From positions 1 to 22,793 of IMG/VR virus record IMGVR_UViG_3300036790_000092: a DNA stretch of 22,793 bases; one strand, given 5' to 3'. A program made the position numbers and the translations under genes. This document shows positions 7,251 through 13,734 of the stretch, piece after piece. The first letter of the stretch is position 1. Every line of letters starts with the position of its first letter. Under the pieces are notes generated by a model. That model saw only the letters and a list, made by a program, of their open reading frames with translations. It ran no database searches and was not told the origin of the DNA. The DNA comes from a virus.

Positions 7251-7816
7251 GCGATCCTCTCGAAGATCAAGCCGGACCTTACGAAAAACGTCCAAGCATT
7301 ACGCTCCACGATCGCGCGTGACTCAAACGACTCCAACTCCAACAGCCGATAGCCACGATCCTCAAGGTGCCTAACCCAATACTCGGGAGGCTGACAGTTC
7401 ACATGATGATACCCAGGTTGCCCCGGAAGCGCGTGTGTAAGCGCGATCACCCGTCCGTTAGCGAGCGTGTCCAACACGTTACCCACAAACTCCGGTGAAA
7501 CATGCTCGACAACCTCAGCACAGTGAACAAGGTCAACGGGACGCGTATACGGGCCTGCACGCAAATCCCACAGTTCGATCGGTGCGACAGCGTTCTCAAC
7601 GTTTGCGCGCAACCCGTCAAACCCGTAAGCGTCAACACCGTGCCCAGTGAACCACCCAACACAATGGCCTTCACCGCAACCAACGTCAAGCATCGACGAC
7701 ACGTCGAAACGGTCGATAAGGTACTGCCATAGTGCGGGATGCCATGTTAGCGGGTCGCCACCTATGCCGTTACCACCGAGGGACGGGTCGTTAGGATCGG
7801 TCGCTAGTTCGTTCAT
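7247..7816 (-). CDS. Class I SAM-dependent methyltransferase
   Basis: A 189-residue Rossmann methyltransferase. SAM motif I is LDVGCGEG (43-50), an acidic YGFDG lies at about 64-68, and AEVVEHV (100-106) is the post-II motif common to small-molecule methyltransferases. The ATG at 7816 was chosen because it forms an ATGA overlap with the 70-residue gene upstream; the longer frame from 7858 would overlap more. With the FkbM and C-methyltransferase genes, this is the third sugar- or metabolite-type methyltransferase of the island. The substrate is unknown. Confidence 0.85.
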   Translation of the reverse strand: MNELATDPNDPSLGGNGIGGDPLTWHPALWQYLIDRFDVSSMLDVGCGEGHCVGWFTGHGVDAYGFDGLRANVENAVAPIELWDLRAGPYTRPVDLVHCAEVVEHVSPEFVGNVLDTLANGRVIALTHALPGQPGYHHVNCQPPEYWVRHLEDRGYRLLELESFESRAIVERNAWTFFVRSGLIFERIA

Positions 7817-8025
7817 TTTCCGTGCATGGGAAAGTTGGGCCAATGATCCAAGCCACACGTCTCGCAGCGTGGCGGCCCTTCCCAGGAGGTAGGAACGTCA
7901 GGGGTCCAACGCACAATGCCCTCGCGGTCAACATACAAGCGCCCTTGCGTTACGGTGCCATCAGGCTCGCTGCGGCCGACACCGTATTCGAGGTCGTGAA
8001 GCTCGCGTAAGTCTCGCCTAGACAC
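7813..8025 (-). CDS. Small hypothetical protein with one Cys pair (70 aa)
   Basis: A 70-residue protein with the probable strand TQGRLYVDREGIVRW in the middle and CETCG near the C-terminus. The GTG start at 8025 has GGAGG about 7 bases upstream and overlaps the preceding glycosyltransferase by 8 bp. Its stop overlaps the methyltransferase ATG. No family is recognised. The single CxxC could be half of an intermolecular zinc site. Confidence 0.62.
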   Translation of the reverse strand: MSRRDLRELHDLEYGVGRSEPDGTVTQGRLYVDREGIVRWTPDVPTSWEGPPRCETCGLDHWPNFPMHGK

Positions 8026-8608
8026 GCCAGCCCTCCGCGCGATTCACGCCAATATGCTCGACCTGCGGAGTCTCGCCCCAAACGTCGAAACGCCAGCCCG
8101 CATCAACCAAAGCGTCCGTGATCGACCGTTCCAAACCGTCGAAACGCGGATCAGCCATCGCCACCCTAACCGCCTCCGCTTTCACTAAGTGAGGATTCAA
8201 TGAATACTGGTGGCCGTACCGGACCTCACCCCACGCCTGCTCCTCCCCGCTCACAGGCTGCCGCCTAAGCACAAGCTGCGCCAAGTCCGAGTGAGCGTCC
8301 AACCTCGCGCGCATCCCGTCCAAATCCACCGGACATGTGAACACGAAATCGTCCTCAACGTGAAACACATACTCAGCGCCCGTCGCCAACGCGTAACCCC
8401 ACGCCGTGCGAACCGACGCGCCAAGTCCCTGTCGCGTAAGATGGTTCAGCGTTGGATAGCCCAACGCGCAAACCCAGTCACAGTAGTTAGGGTCGCCCGA
8501 GTCATCAACAATGAGTGGAGCGAAGTCGGGGATCATTTCCTCGGCTGCCATGAGCATGCGCTCACAATACTCTAACCGACCGTCGCTTATGACGACAAAC
8601 GCGATCAC
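8018..8608 (-). CDS. Small GT-A glycosyltransferase
   Basis: A 196-residue glycosyltransferase-like protein. The first strand FVVISDGRLEYC (4-15) leads to VDDSGD at 34-39, and a DXD-type metal motif HVEDDF is at 83-88. The later region (RYGHQYSLNPHLVKAEA) fits the acceptor half of compact GT2 enzymes. The GTG start lies in a GTGA overlap with the nucleotidyltransferase, so a donor-making and a donor-using enzyme appear to be coupled. It is shorter than typical GT2 proteins, with no membrane segments, and so is probably cytosolic. Confidence 0.78.
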   Translation of the reverse strand: MIAFVVISDGRLEYCERMLMAAEEMIPDFAPLIVDDSGDPNYCDWVCALGYPTLNHLTRQGLGASVRTAWGYALATGAEYVFHVEDDFVFTCPVDLDGMRARLDAHSDLAQLVLRRQPVSGEEQAWGEVRYGHQYSLNPHLVKAEAVRVAMADPRFDGLERSITDALVDAGWRFDVWGETPQVEHIGVNRAEGWRV

Positions 8609-9111
8609 GCCAAGGTCATCCTAGCATGCTCCAACGCGTCAGGTGAACCAACCTCCACCCACGACACAGGACTCAACCACCGATGCCACGAACCCCGTGC
8701 AAGCCAATGATCACGGCAAGCCCCGAAATCGCTCTCAAACCGTGAGAACGCGTCCAACGCCAACCGGCTGCACCCCGACACCCCCGCGTCCACGCCATCA
8801 CGAAACGCTGTGGCACCAATGCACGTTGTCGCGAACCATGCGCGACGAAACTCTGTAAGATCAACCGGCAACAAAGTGTCACCATAAACGACGATAAACC
8901 GTTCGCCAAGAAACGGCGCGGCCTTCCTTAGCGCCGTCAGTGTCCCCTCGGTGCCCCGGCACAACACCACAGTCGTGTGGTCCTGCGTGTCCAGCCACTC
9001 AAGCTGATGCAACATGAACGGCCTATCACCGACGGTCTGCCAGCACTTGTTGATCGAGGATTCGGAGCGGGTGAACTCGCCGCCACACAAAATTGCTACC
9101 GCGAGACTCAC
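8605..9111 (-). CDS. Divergent sugar-phosphate nucleotidyltransferase (HddC-like)
   Basis: A 168-residue protein of the NTP-transferase fold. The strand LAVAILCGG (3-11) is followed by GGEFTR at 10-15 in place of the usual GGxGTR loop, then K22, the RPFMLHQLEWL helix, a metal-binding YGD at 76-78 and the C-terminal WVEVGSPDAL (151-160), equivalent to the IDIGTP motif. It lies beside the GmhA-type isomerase and HddA-type kinase, so a guanylyltransferase making GDP-heptose (HddC role) is the best guess. The changed phosphate loop and small size (relatives usually have 220 or more residues) leave its activity uncertain. The GTG at 9111 was chosen for the GTGA overlap and an upstream GGAG. Confidence 0.72.
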   Translation of the reverse strand: MSLAVAILCGGEFTRSESSINKCWQTVGDRPFMLHQLEWLDTQDHTTVVLCRGTEGTLTALRKAAPFLGERFIVVYGDTLLPVDLTEFRRAWFATTCIGATAFRDGVDAGVSGCSRLALDAFSRFESDFGACRDHWLARGSWHRWLSPVSWVEVGSPDALEHARMTLA

Positions 9112-9332
9112 GCCGAAAATGCTCCGATCAAGGTACGCTCTACATCGAAGCCATGCGCCCAATCTTGCGTATAGTCACACTCCAAGCATACCCATCCCCA
9201 ACAGGTCGGCACGAGATTGCCATGTGACGAATCGCGACAAGTGTAAGGATGCATTCCTTGCCATTCTTGTCGAGCTTTGAGGTTTGCGACCTGATCATTC
9301 GTCCAAGGGGCGCGACTTATGTTCGCGTTCAC
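9108..9332 (-). CDS. Small zinc-binding phage protein (74 aa)
   Basis: A 74-residue protein starting with APWTNDQVANLKARQ and containing HPYTC, CRDS, WVCLEC and YTQDWAH. The Cys residues fit a small zinc ribbon. The pattern resembles a small protein I recall from actinobacterial phages and prophages, without known function. The GTG at 9332 overlaps the isomerase stop as GTGA; a longer frame from 9431 would run 100 bases into that gene and is rejected. It sits between the isomerase and nucleotidyltransferase genes of the heptose route. Confidence 0.72.
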   Translation of the reverse strand: MNANISRAPWTNDQVANLKARQEWQGMHPYTCRDSSHGNLVPTCWGWVCLECDYTQDWAHGFDVERTLIGAFSA

Positions 9333-9874
9333 GCTTGTAATCCCGTCACAATCGCGTGGAGAATAACGCCCGCTACGCCCTCCGAATGTGGGGTAATCCT
9401 CTTGGGGTACAGTGGCGGAACTATCACACACTCGTCAGCGAGCCGCGCAGTCTCTCCACCATCACGCCCAACGATCCCCAACACCGTCGCCTTACACGCC
9501 TTAGCGTACAACACGGCAAGCGAAATGTTGTGTGACACGCGCGGACTCCCGCCACCAACCGAAAACACCAACACCGCATCGTTCTCGTTGATGCGACTCA
9601 CCTGTAGAAACGAATCAAGCGACCGCTCCCAACCGTTGTCGTTAGTGCGAGCCGTAACCTCCGCCACATTATCCGTAGGCGTCATCGCGTCAATAGCGCA
9701 CAGCTTGCGAAAATCATTTACCGCATGCGACGCTGTAGCAGCACTACCCCCCACACCGAGAATGAACAAGCGACCCTGAAGGTTTCTTAGGCGTTCCGCT
9801 ATCCTGTCGATAGCGTCAACGTCTAATGCGTCGAGGATAGCGTGCGTTTCCGTGATGTAGTCGCGGGAGGTCAC
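9329..9874 (-). CDS. gmhA: SIS-domain sedoheptulose-7-phosphate isomerase (GmhA type)
   Basis: A 181-residue SIS-domain isomerase of the type that converts sedoheptulose 7-phosphate into D-glycero-D-manno-heptose 7-phosphate, the first dedicated step of heptose synthesis. The sugar-phosphate loop GVGGSAATASHAVNDFRK (40-57) matches the GNGGSA loop of GmhA. FSVGGGSPR (104-112) replaces the usual STSGNS loop, and GIVGRDGG is at 133-140. The C-terminal helix carries E165 and H173, where GmhA has catalytic His. This variant is, from memory, the SIS isomerase found next to HddA and HddC in capsule clusters. The start overlaps the 106-residue gene (4 bp). A transaldolase that can make its substrate is encoded three genes upstream. 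Confidence 0.85.
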   Translation of the reverse strand: MTSRDYITETHAILDALDVDAIDRIAERLRNLQGRLFILGVGGSAATASHAVNDFRKLCAIDAMTPTDNVAEVTARTNDNGWERSLDSFLQVSRINENDAVLVFSVGGGSPRVSHNISLAVLYAKACKATVLGIVGRDGGETARLADECVIVPPLYPKRITPHSEGVAGVILHAIVTGLQA

Positions 9875-10191
9875 TCGCGCTCCATGCTAACGTGAGCGCG
9901 TCCGAACCGATCAACATGCACATTGATCATCCACTCGTACGGACAACCGTCTGCATCATGTCCTAAGCCGATCCACCAGTCTCGGTCGCCCATTTGTTCA
10001 ATGTGCAGCCAATTATCGATGACAAGTTCGTCAAACTCGACAGGCTCCGCAAACTGCTCGCTACAGATATCGACCTGGCCACCCGTCTGGTAGCTGCCGA
10101 CCGTTGCACGTCCAACGTTTGCCCGCTTGTGCGCCAAAATGCGCCAAGAGAATCCGGGCCAAAAACGATCCTTGCGTTGCTTGACCGTCAC
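9871..10191 (-). CDS. Conserved-looking small phage protein (106 aa)
   Basis: A 106-residue protein between the kinase and isomerase genes, with a GTGA overlap upstream and a 4-bp overlap downstream. The region FDELVIDNWLHIEQMGDRDWW (about 52-73) followed by WMINVHVDRFG suggests a small beta-rich domain, and it resembles short proteins I recall from actinophages. No catalytic motif or Cys cluster is visible. The basic N-terminus (MTVKQRKDRFW) and acidic centre give a charged layout. Function unknown. Confidence 0.68.
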   Translation of the reverse strand: MTVKQRKDRFWPGFSWRILAHKRANVGRATVGSYQTGGQVDICSEQFAEPVEFDELVIDNWLHIEQMGDRDWWIGLGHDADGCPYEWMINVHVDRFGRAHVSMERE

Positions 10192-11120
10192 AGGATCACG
10201 CAGCCGTCATGGTCGAAACCAAACACCAACTCGCGAACACCCACCGACACCATCACACTACGCAACCGCTCCACGTCATCCGTCACAAACAACAAGAACC
10301 CGCCGCCACCTGCGCCGACAAGCTTACCGCCAAACGCGCCACCCTCACTGATACCACGCTCGTACAAGCCGTCGATATGCGCGTTAGAAATCTTCGAGGA
10401 CCGCCGACGTTTCGCCTGCCAATGCGCGTCAAACAAGCCCCCCAACCGTTCAATGTCGCCGCTCTCCACGCACTCTTTAGCCGACCACGCATCCCGTGCT
10501 ATCACATCCAAGCCCTCGGTGGATTGCACCGACAGGATCTCGTCAGCATTCCGAGCGAACCCCGTGAAAAACAGCAGCAACGACCGCTCTATCGACGGGT
10601 CCGCAACAACGGAGTCAGCGTACACGCTCCCCGACGACCTGAATGTAAGCCCTTGTACCCCGCCGTAAGCGCACGCGTACTGATCCTGCCTGCCCCCAGG
10701 ACGCCCAAGCACATTCAATTCGATAACGGACGCAAGATCCGCTGCCCTGTCACGCGAACAATACTGACCGCTGTACTCCGCCAACGCTTTGCACAACGCA
10801 ACCGTGAACGCGCCCGACGAACCCAAACCCGTGCCAGCGCTCACATCAGCGAGTGACGCAACCTCCACATGCGCAGGCGTATCAAACAAGCGCAAAGCCT
10901 CGCGCATGATCGGATGGCGAAGTTCGCTCACTGTCTCGGCGTGTTCCGCTTCAACGTACTTCAAACGATAACCGTCATCGAACGTCCGATTCACCGCCGC
11001 ATACACATATGAATCTATCGCGGCGGTGACGGTGAAACCGCCGTTAGCCGCCACCCACTCTGGGGCGTCTAGGCCCCCGCCACCAAGCGGGATTCGAAGA
11101 GGACATTTAGCCACGATCAA
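10188..11120 (-). CDS. hddA: GHMP kinase, D-glycero-D-manno-heptose 7-phosphate kinase (HddA type)
   Basis: A 310-residue GHMP kinase. Motif 1 is KCPLRIPLGGGGLDAPEW (5-22) as in HddA, the ATP loop SAGTGLGSSGA is at 94-104, GRPGGRQDQY at 139-148 is the family substrate region, and motif 3 GGKLVGAGGGGF is at 264-275. HddA phosphorylates heptose 7-phosphate at C1. The product, after loss of the 7-phosphate, is joined to GMP by HddC. All kinase motifs look intact, so this is probably active. It is slightly shorter than typical HddA (about 340). It is coupled to the transaldolase upstream by a 4-bp overlap. No HddB/GmhB phosphatase is visible in the window. Confidence 0.88.
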   Translation of the reverse strand: MIVAKCPLRIPLGGGGLDAPEWVAANGGFTVTAAIDSYVYAAVNRTFDDGYRLKYVEAEHAETVSELRHPIMREALRLFDTPAHVEVASLADVSAGTGLGSSGAFTVALCKALAEYSGQYCSRDRAADLASVIELNVLGRPGGRQDQYACAYGGVQGLTFRSSGSVYADSVVADPSIERSLLLFFTGFARNADEILSVQSTEGLDVIARDAWSAKECVESGDIERLGGLFDAHWQAKRRRSSKISNAHIDGLYERGISEGGAFGGKLVGAGGGGFLLFVTDDVERLRSVMVSVGVRELVFGFDHDGCVIL

Positions 11121-11809
11121 AGCGACAGGCCAGCCGCCAAAGCATCATCACGAAATTGGATCACAGTGTTACGCGAAAACTCCAACAAATCAAAGTTTGT
11201 CAACGCATCATACTTCGCAAGAATCATCGGAGGAACCGTGATAATATCCCAGCCGTGCGCAGCAGCCTGCGTGATGTTCAACGGCTCACGCACACTAGCC
11301 CAAAGCAACTCCACGTTATCAGGCCGGTACTCCACAAAATCGATAAGGGGGGCGGGGTCTATTCCTGTGTCAGCGATGCGTCCTGCGAACACGGACACGA
11401 TCCCGCCGCGAGAACTTTCAAGCGCCGAGATAGCATTCTCAACCTGTCGCACGGTCATAACCGCCGTTACGTTCACGCGCACGTCATCCTGCGACAAGCC
11501 CGAAATCAGATCAAACGTTTCACTACCACCGCACGTCATCACCGGGATCTTCACGTAAATACTGTCACGCACGCTATCGCCGTACTCGGAGATAACCATA
11601 GCCTGATCAGCCATCTCGTCAAAATCGTCCGCGACAACCTCAACGCTCAACGCATACTCAGGAAACCGCTCGACGGCTTGGCGAATCCACTCCGCGTAAT
11701 CCGTCACACCAGCCTGACGGCAAAGTGTCGGATTCGAAGTGAATCCTGTCACTCTGTCGCGTAGTGTTTCCATTATCGCAAGATCAGCACAATCCGCGAA
11801 AATCTTCAC
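11117..11809 (-). CDS. Transaldolase (small TalC/FSA-like type)
   Basis: A 230-residue transaldolase-family barrel. GFTSNPTL (22-29) matches the family signature, the Schiff-base lysine is Lys87 in YVKIPV, VNVTAVMT is at 112-119 and VFAGRI..TG at 140-149. Transaldolases form sedoheptulose 7-phosphate from erythrose 4-phosphate and a three-carbon donor, so this gene can feed the GmhA-type isomerase in the same operon. The size matches the small TalC-like group also known from cyanophages. The GTG start has AGGGGA about 8 bases upstream and lies in a GTGA overlap with an 18-codon ORF. Fructose-6-phosphate aldolase is an alternative within the family. Confidence 0.85.
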   Translation of the reverse strand: MKIFADCADLAIMETLRDRVTGFTSNPTLCRQAGVTDYAEWIRQAVERFPEYALSVEVVADDFDEMADQAMVISEYGDSVRDSIYVKIPVMTCGGSETFDLISGLSQDDVRVNVTAVMTVRQVENAISALESSRGGIVSVFAGRIADTGIDPAPLIDFVEYRPDNVELLWASVREPLNITQAAAHGWDIITVPPMILAKYDALTNFDLLEFSRNTVIQFRDDALAAGLSL

Positions 11810-11862
11810 TCGGAGAGTCCCCTACGCACCGATACCGACCTAAGAAGCTTACCGCGCTTCAT
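11806..11862 (-). CDS. 18-codon bridging ORF
   Basis: The peptide MKRGKLLRSVSVRRGLSE is encoded between the 65-residue gene and the transaldolase. Its ATG overlaps the upstream stop (ATGA at 11859-11862), and its stop overlaps the transaldolase start (GTGA at 11806-11809). The fit at both ends suggests that it passes ribosomes from one gene to the next. The peptide is strongly basic; its own function, if any, is unknown. It could be chance, but a second ORF of the same length and arrangement occurs at 13261-13317. Confidence 0.45.
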   Translation of the reverse strand: MKRGKLLRSVSVRRGLSE

Positions 11863-12056
11863 ACGGTTTCACCCGAAAGCGACACGGGCAGGTCGAAGAG
11901 AATCCGAATCGCCTCGGATGCGAGCGCATCGCAACCGGCTTCACATATCTCCCACGGCTCCGAGTGCCCAAGCGCCCCGTGCAGACGAATAGAGAGGCCC
12001 CAATGGCGCTCAATCGGTATGCGATCGATGTGGAGTACTTTGCCGCTTTGTCCCAT
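11859..12056 (-). CDS. Small hypothetical protein (65 aa)
   Basis: A 65-residue protein starting MGQSGKVLHIDRIPIERHW. A strong Shine-Dalgarno GGAGGAG lies about 8 bases before the ATG at 12056, which decides this start over a GTG at 12098. Two Cys (CEAGC, about 39-43) sit before a helix. The stop overlaps the 18-codon ORF leading to the transaldolase. Because 72 bases and a full ribosome-binding site precede it, it is a likely fresh initiation point for the whole heptose segment downstream. No family recognised. Confidence 0.65.
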   Translation of the reverse strand: MGQSGKVLHIDRIPIERHWGLSIRLHGALGHSEPWEICEAGCDALASEAIRILFDLPVSLSGETV

Positions 12057-12128
12057 TAGCGGTACTCCTCCGACACCCACAAAGTCACGACGACACACGC
12101 TTTGCCTCGTTCTGGTGGCGGGTGGGAA

Positions 12129-12386
12129 TCAGGCGTTTGCATTCGTACTCGTTTCACGTATCAATGCGTCGTCACCCGCGTCCAAGTGCAAACCGATACG
12201 CGCAGCCCACGTGCGACACTCCCAGTACGACGCCTCGACGTCTCTCTGCACGTCCGTCGGTAGCACCGAGGGGTAGCGGTGGGCGATCTCGGAGAGCACG
12301 CTGTCGGCGCCCGTGAGAACCGCACGCGCGACAATTAGCAACTTCTCTGCGGTGTCGGTCTGCGGTTCCGCGCTTCGGCGGCTCAT
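12129..12386 (-). CDS. Small hypothetical helical protein (85 aa)
   Basis: An 85-residue, mostly helical protein (AEKLLIVARAVLTGADSVLSEI at about 13-34 and a second helical part with YWECRTWAARIG). It starts in an ATGA overlap with the stop of the second epimerase/dehydratase. No membrane segment or motif is convincing. The first helix is amphipathic rather than membrane-spanning. Function unknown; it follows the alternating pattern of enzyme and small protein. Confidence 0.62.
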   Translation of the reverse strand: MSRRSAEPQTDTAEKLLIVARAVLTGADSVLSEIAHRYPSVLPTDVQRDVEASYWECRTWAARIGLHLDAGDDALIRETSTNANA

Positions 12387-13264
12387 CCCTGTACCTCCGT
12401 CTCAGCTACGGAAACGACCAAGTTCTCCAAGGCCCATCGCATAGCCTCACGCGACGACAACGAAGGCTCCCAGCCAAGCGACCTGATCTTCGACGAGTCC
12501 AAACGAACCTCCGTCACATCACCAGCCCAACCAGGCGCAAACGAAAGATCAACAAACCCGCTCGGTGTGACAACCCCCGACGCCATATCAGCAATCTCGC
12601 GTACCGTCAACTGATCGTCACTCGCCACGTTGTACGCTTCAAACGGCGTGCTCGGACCGTACAACGCGACCTGCATCGCTTCGATAGCGTCATTCACCGA
12701 CAGATAAGACTTGCACTGGCGCCCGTCACCAAGAATCTCCAACCTAGTCGGGTCGGCACGCAACTTTCGCATGAAATCATACCCAACGCCGTGCGTTTGC
12801 CCCGGCCCGACGACATTGGCGAACCTGAACGCTATCGCGCGTATCCCGAACATGTGGCTGTAAGCGCACAGGAGCGATTCTCCCGCGATCTTACTCGCAC
12901 CGTAGGGACTTACAGGGATACACGGATCTGTTTCGCAAAACGCCTTAGACGCATCCACAGGCCGCCCGTACACGCCACTACCCGACGCGTACAAGATCGT
13001 CCGCACACCCGCAAGCCTAGCCGCCTCACACACATTCGCCGTCAACACCGTACCCTCGTTGAAATCAACCATAGGATCGACTGCGGCAGCAGCAATATCC
13101 GCGTTACTCGCAAGATGTACCACTGTCTCATGCCCGCGCATCGCCGCTGTCAACGCTGCGAGGTCGTGTGCGTCGTTGCCCTCGCGCAAATCGAAAGACA
13201 CTGCACCGATAGTCGCGCAAAGGTGCGACCCGATGAAGCCGGACCCGCCGACACACAGCGTCAT
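12383..13264 (-). CDS. NAD-dependent sugar epimerase/dehydratase (second copy)
   Basis: A 293-residue extended SDR. The NAD loop GGSGFIG is at 6-12, ASGSGVYG at 93-100, and the catalytic YGASK at 121-125 (Tyr121, Lys125). The true start is the ATG at 13264, which begins directly before the first strand and overlaps an 18-codon ORF by 4 bp; the frame runs further upstream without SDR features. It is similar to the SDR at 3125-4066 in the substrate region (DF.RKL..DP..LEILG.G) and at the C-terminus (LDSS..R.LGW), so the two may act in sequence or on related sugars. It acts on a nucleotide sugar, possibly GDP-heptose (inference). Confidence 0.88.
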   Translation of the reverse strand: MTLCVGGSGFIGSHLCATIGAVSFDLREGNDAHDLAALTAAMRGHETVVHLASNADIAAAAVDPMVDFNEGTVLTANVCEAARLAGVRTILYASGSGVYGRPVDASKAFCETDPCIPVSPYGASKIAGESLLCAYSHMFGIRAIAFRFANVVGPGQTHGVGYDFMRKLRADPTRLEILGDGRQCKSYLSVNDAIEAMQVALYGPSTPFEAYNVASDDQLTVREIADMASGVVTPSGFVDLSFAPGWAGDVTEVRLDSSKIRSLGWEPSLSSREAMRWALENLVVSVAETEVQG

Positions 13265-13317
13265 GCCGTACCGAGGAACTGATCCAGGCCGAAGCTGCCT
13301 TGGTCGGGAAGCATCAT
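13261..13317 (-). CDS. 18-codon bridging ORF (second)
   Basis: The peptide MMLPDQGSFGLDQFLGTA fills the 50-odd bases between the 65-residue gene and the epimerase. Its first ATG overlaps the upstream stop (ATGA at 13314-13317), and its stop overlaps the epimerase start (ATGA at 13261-13264). Length and geometry equal those of the ORF at 11806-11862, but the peptide sequences are unrelated, which suggests the act of translation matters more than the product. Confidence 0.45.
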   Translation of the reverse strand: MMLPDQGSFGLDQFLGTA

Positions 13318-13511
13318 CGACCTGCCTCGATCTCGCGGTCCTCGTAGTCCCAGCCCGCATCCCACTCCCAGCGGCTGCCGGGGTAGGTGTAGGGGTTCTC
13401 CGTGCGTGCGACGCTCGCGCCCCTAGCGATGGCGCCAAGCTGCCACGGCATGCTGGGCGTGGGAGGCTTGTAGAGCGGCGGCAGAGAGGTGCTTTGGCCC
13501 GGAAGCGTCAA
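13314..13511 (-). CDS. Small Pro/Tyr/Trp-rich hypothetical protein (65 aa)
   Basis: A 65-residue protein starting MTLPGQSTSLPPLYKPPTP and ending in an aromatic, acidic tail (WEWDAGWDYEDRE). The TTG at 13511 was chosen because it forms a TTGA overlap with the stop of the small membrane protein and has a G-rich stretch upstream. A longer frame from 13565 is possible. It looks mostly disordered. Function unknown; the coupled position just after a membrane peptide could mean a shared role. Confidence 0.55.
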   Translation of the reverse strand: MTLPGQSTSLPPLYKPPTPSMPWQLGAIARGASVARTENPYTYPGSRWEWDAGWDYEDREIEAGR

Positions 13512-13621
13512 TGGAGCACCCCCGTAGCGATTAGGACGATGGCCGCGACGGCGAGCACGCCGCACTCGACCATGAAGATCGTCGTGATCTGGGGAAAGTT
13601 CCTTTTGCGTGATTGTGTCAT
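13508..13621 (-). CDS. 37-residue single-span membrane peptide
   Basis: A 37-residue ORF. A basic N-terminus (MTQSRKRNFPQ) is followed by one hydrophobic segment (about residues 12-36, ITTIFMVECGVLAVAAIVLIATG), predicting one membrane helix with the N-terminus inside. A strong Shine-Dalgarno GGAGGAG lies 8 bases before the ATG. Its stop overlaps the next gene as TTGA. It is the only clear membrane protein in the window. It might anchor partners at the membrane; a holin role cannot be claimed from one helix and this location. Confidence 0.65.
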   Translation of the reverse strand: MTQSRKRNFPQITTIFMVECGVLAVAAIVLIATGVLH

Positions 13622-13734
13622 CGCGGGTTCTCCTCCGCTACAAAAGATTATCGGTGCCCCTCCACGCCCATCGCAGAGAGGCACCAAGGGCCGCTCGCCC
13701 TACACGCGCACCCTAGCACCCCTACCCCGTGGTG
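13622..13734 (-). promoter_or_regulatory. Intergenic region with possible leader structure
   Basis: This 113-base gap is the longest within the sugar island and lies before a strong ribosome-binding site, so a new transcript could begin here. On the minus strand it holds a GATAAT (13647-13652) as a possible -10 without a good -35, a small AGGGC/GCCCT hairpin, and a GGTGCC/GGCACC inverted pair about 21 bases apart. None is decisive. Confidence 0.3.

Noticed and set aside
13647-13673. A promoter with GATAAT before the 37-residue membrane gene.
   Set aside because: No acceptable -35 lies 16-18 bases upstream, so I mention it only as part of the intergenic region.
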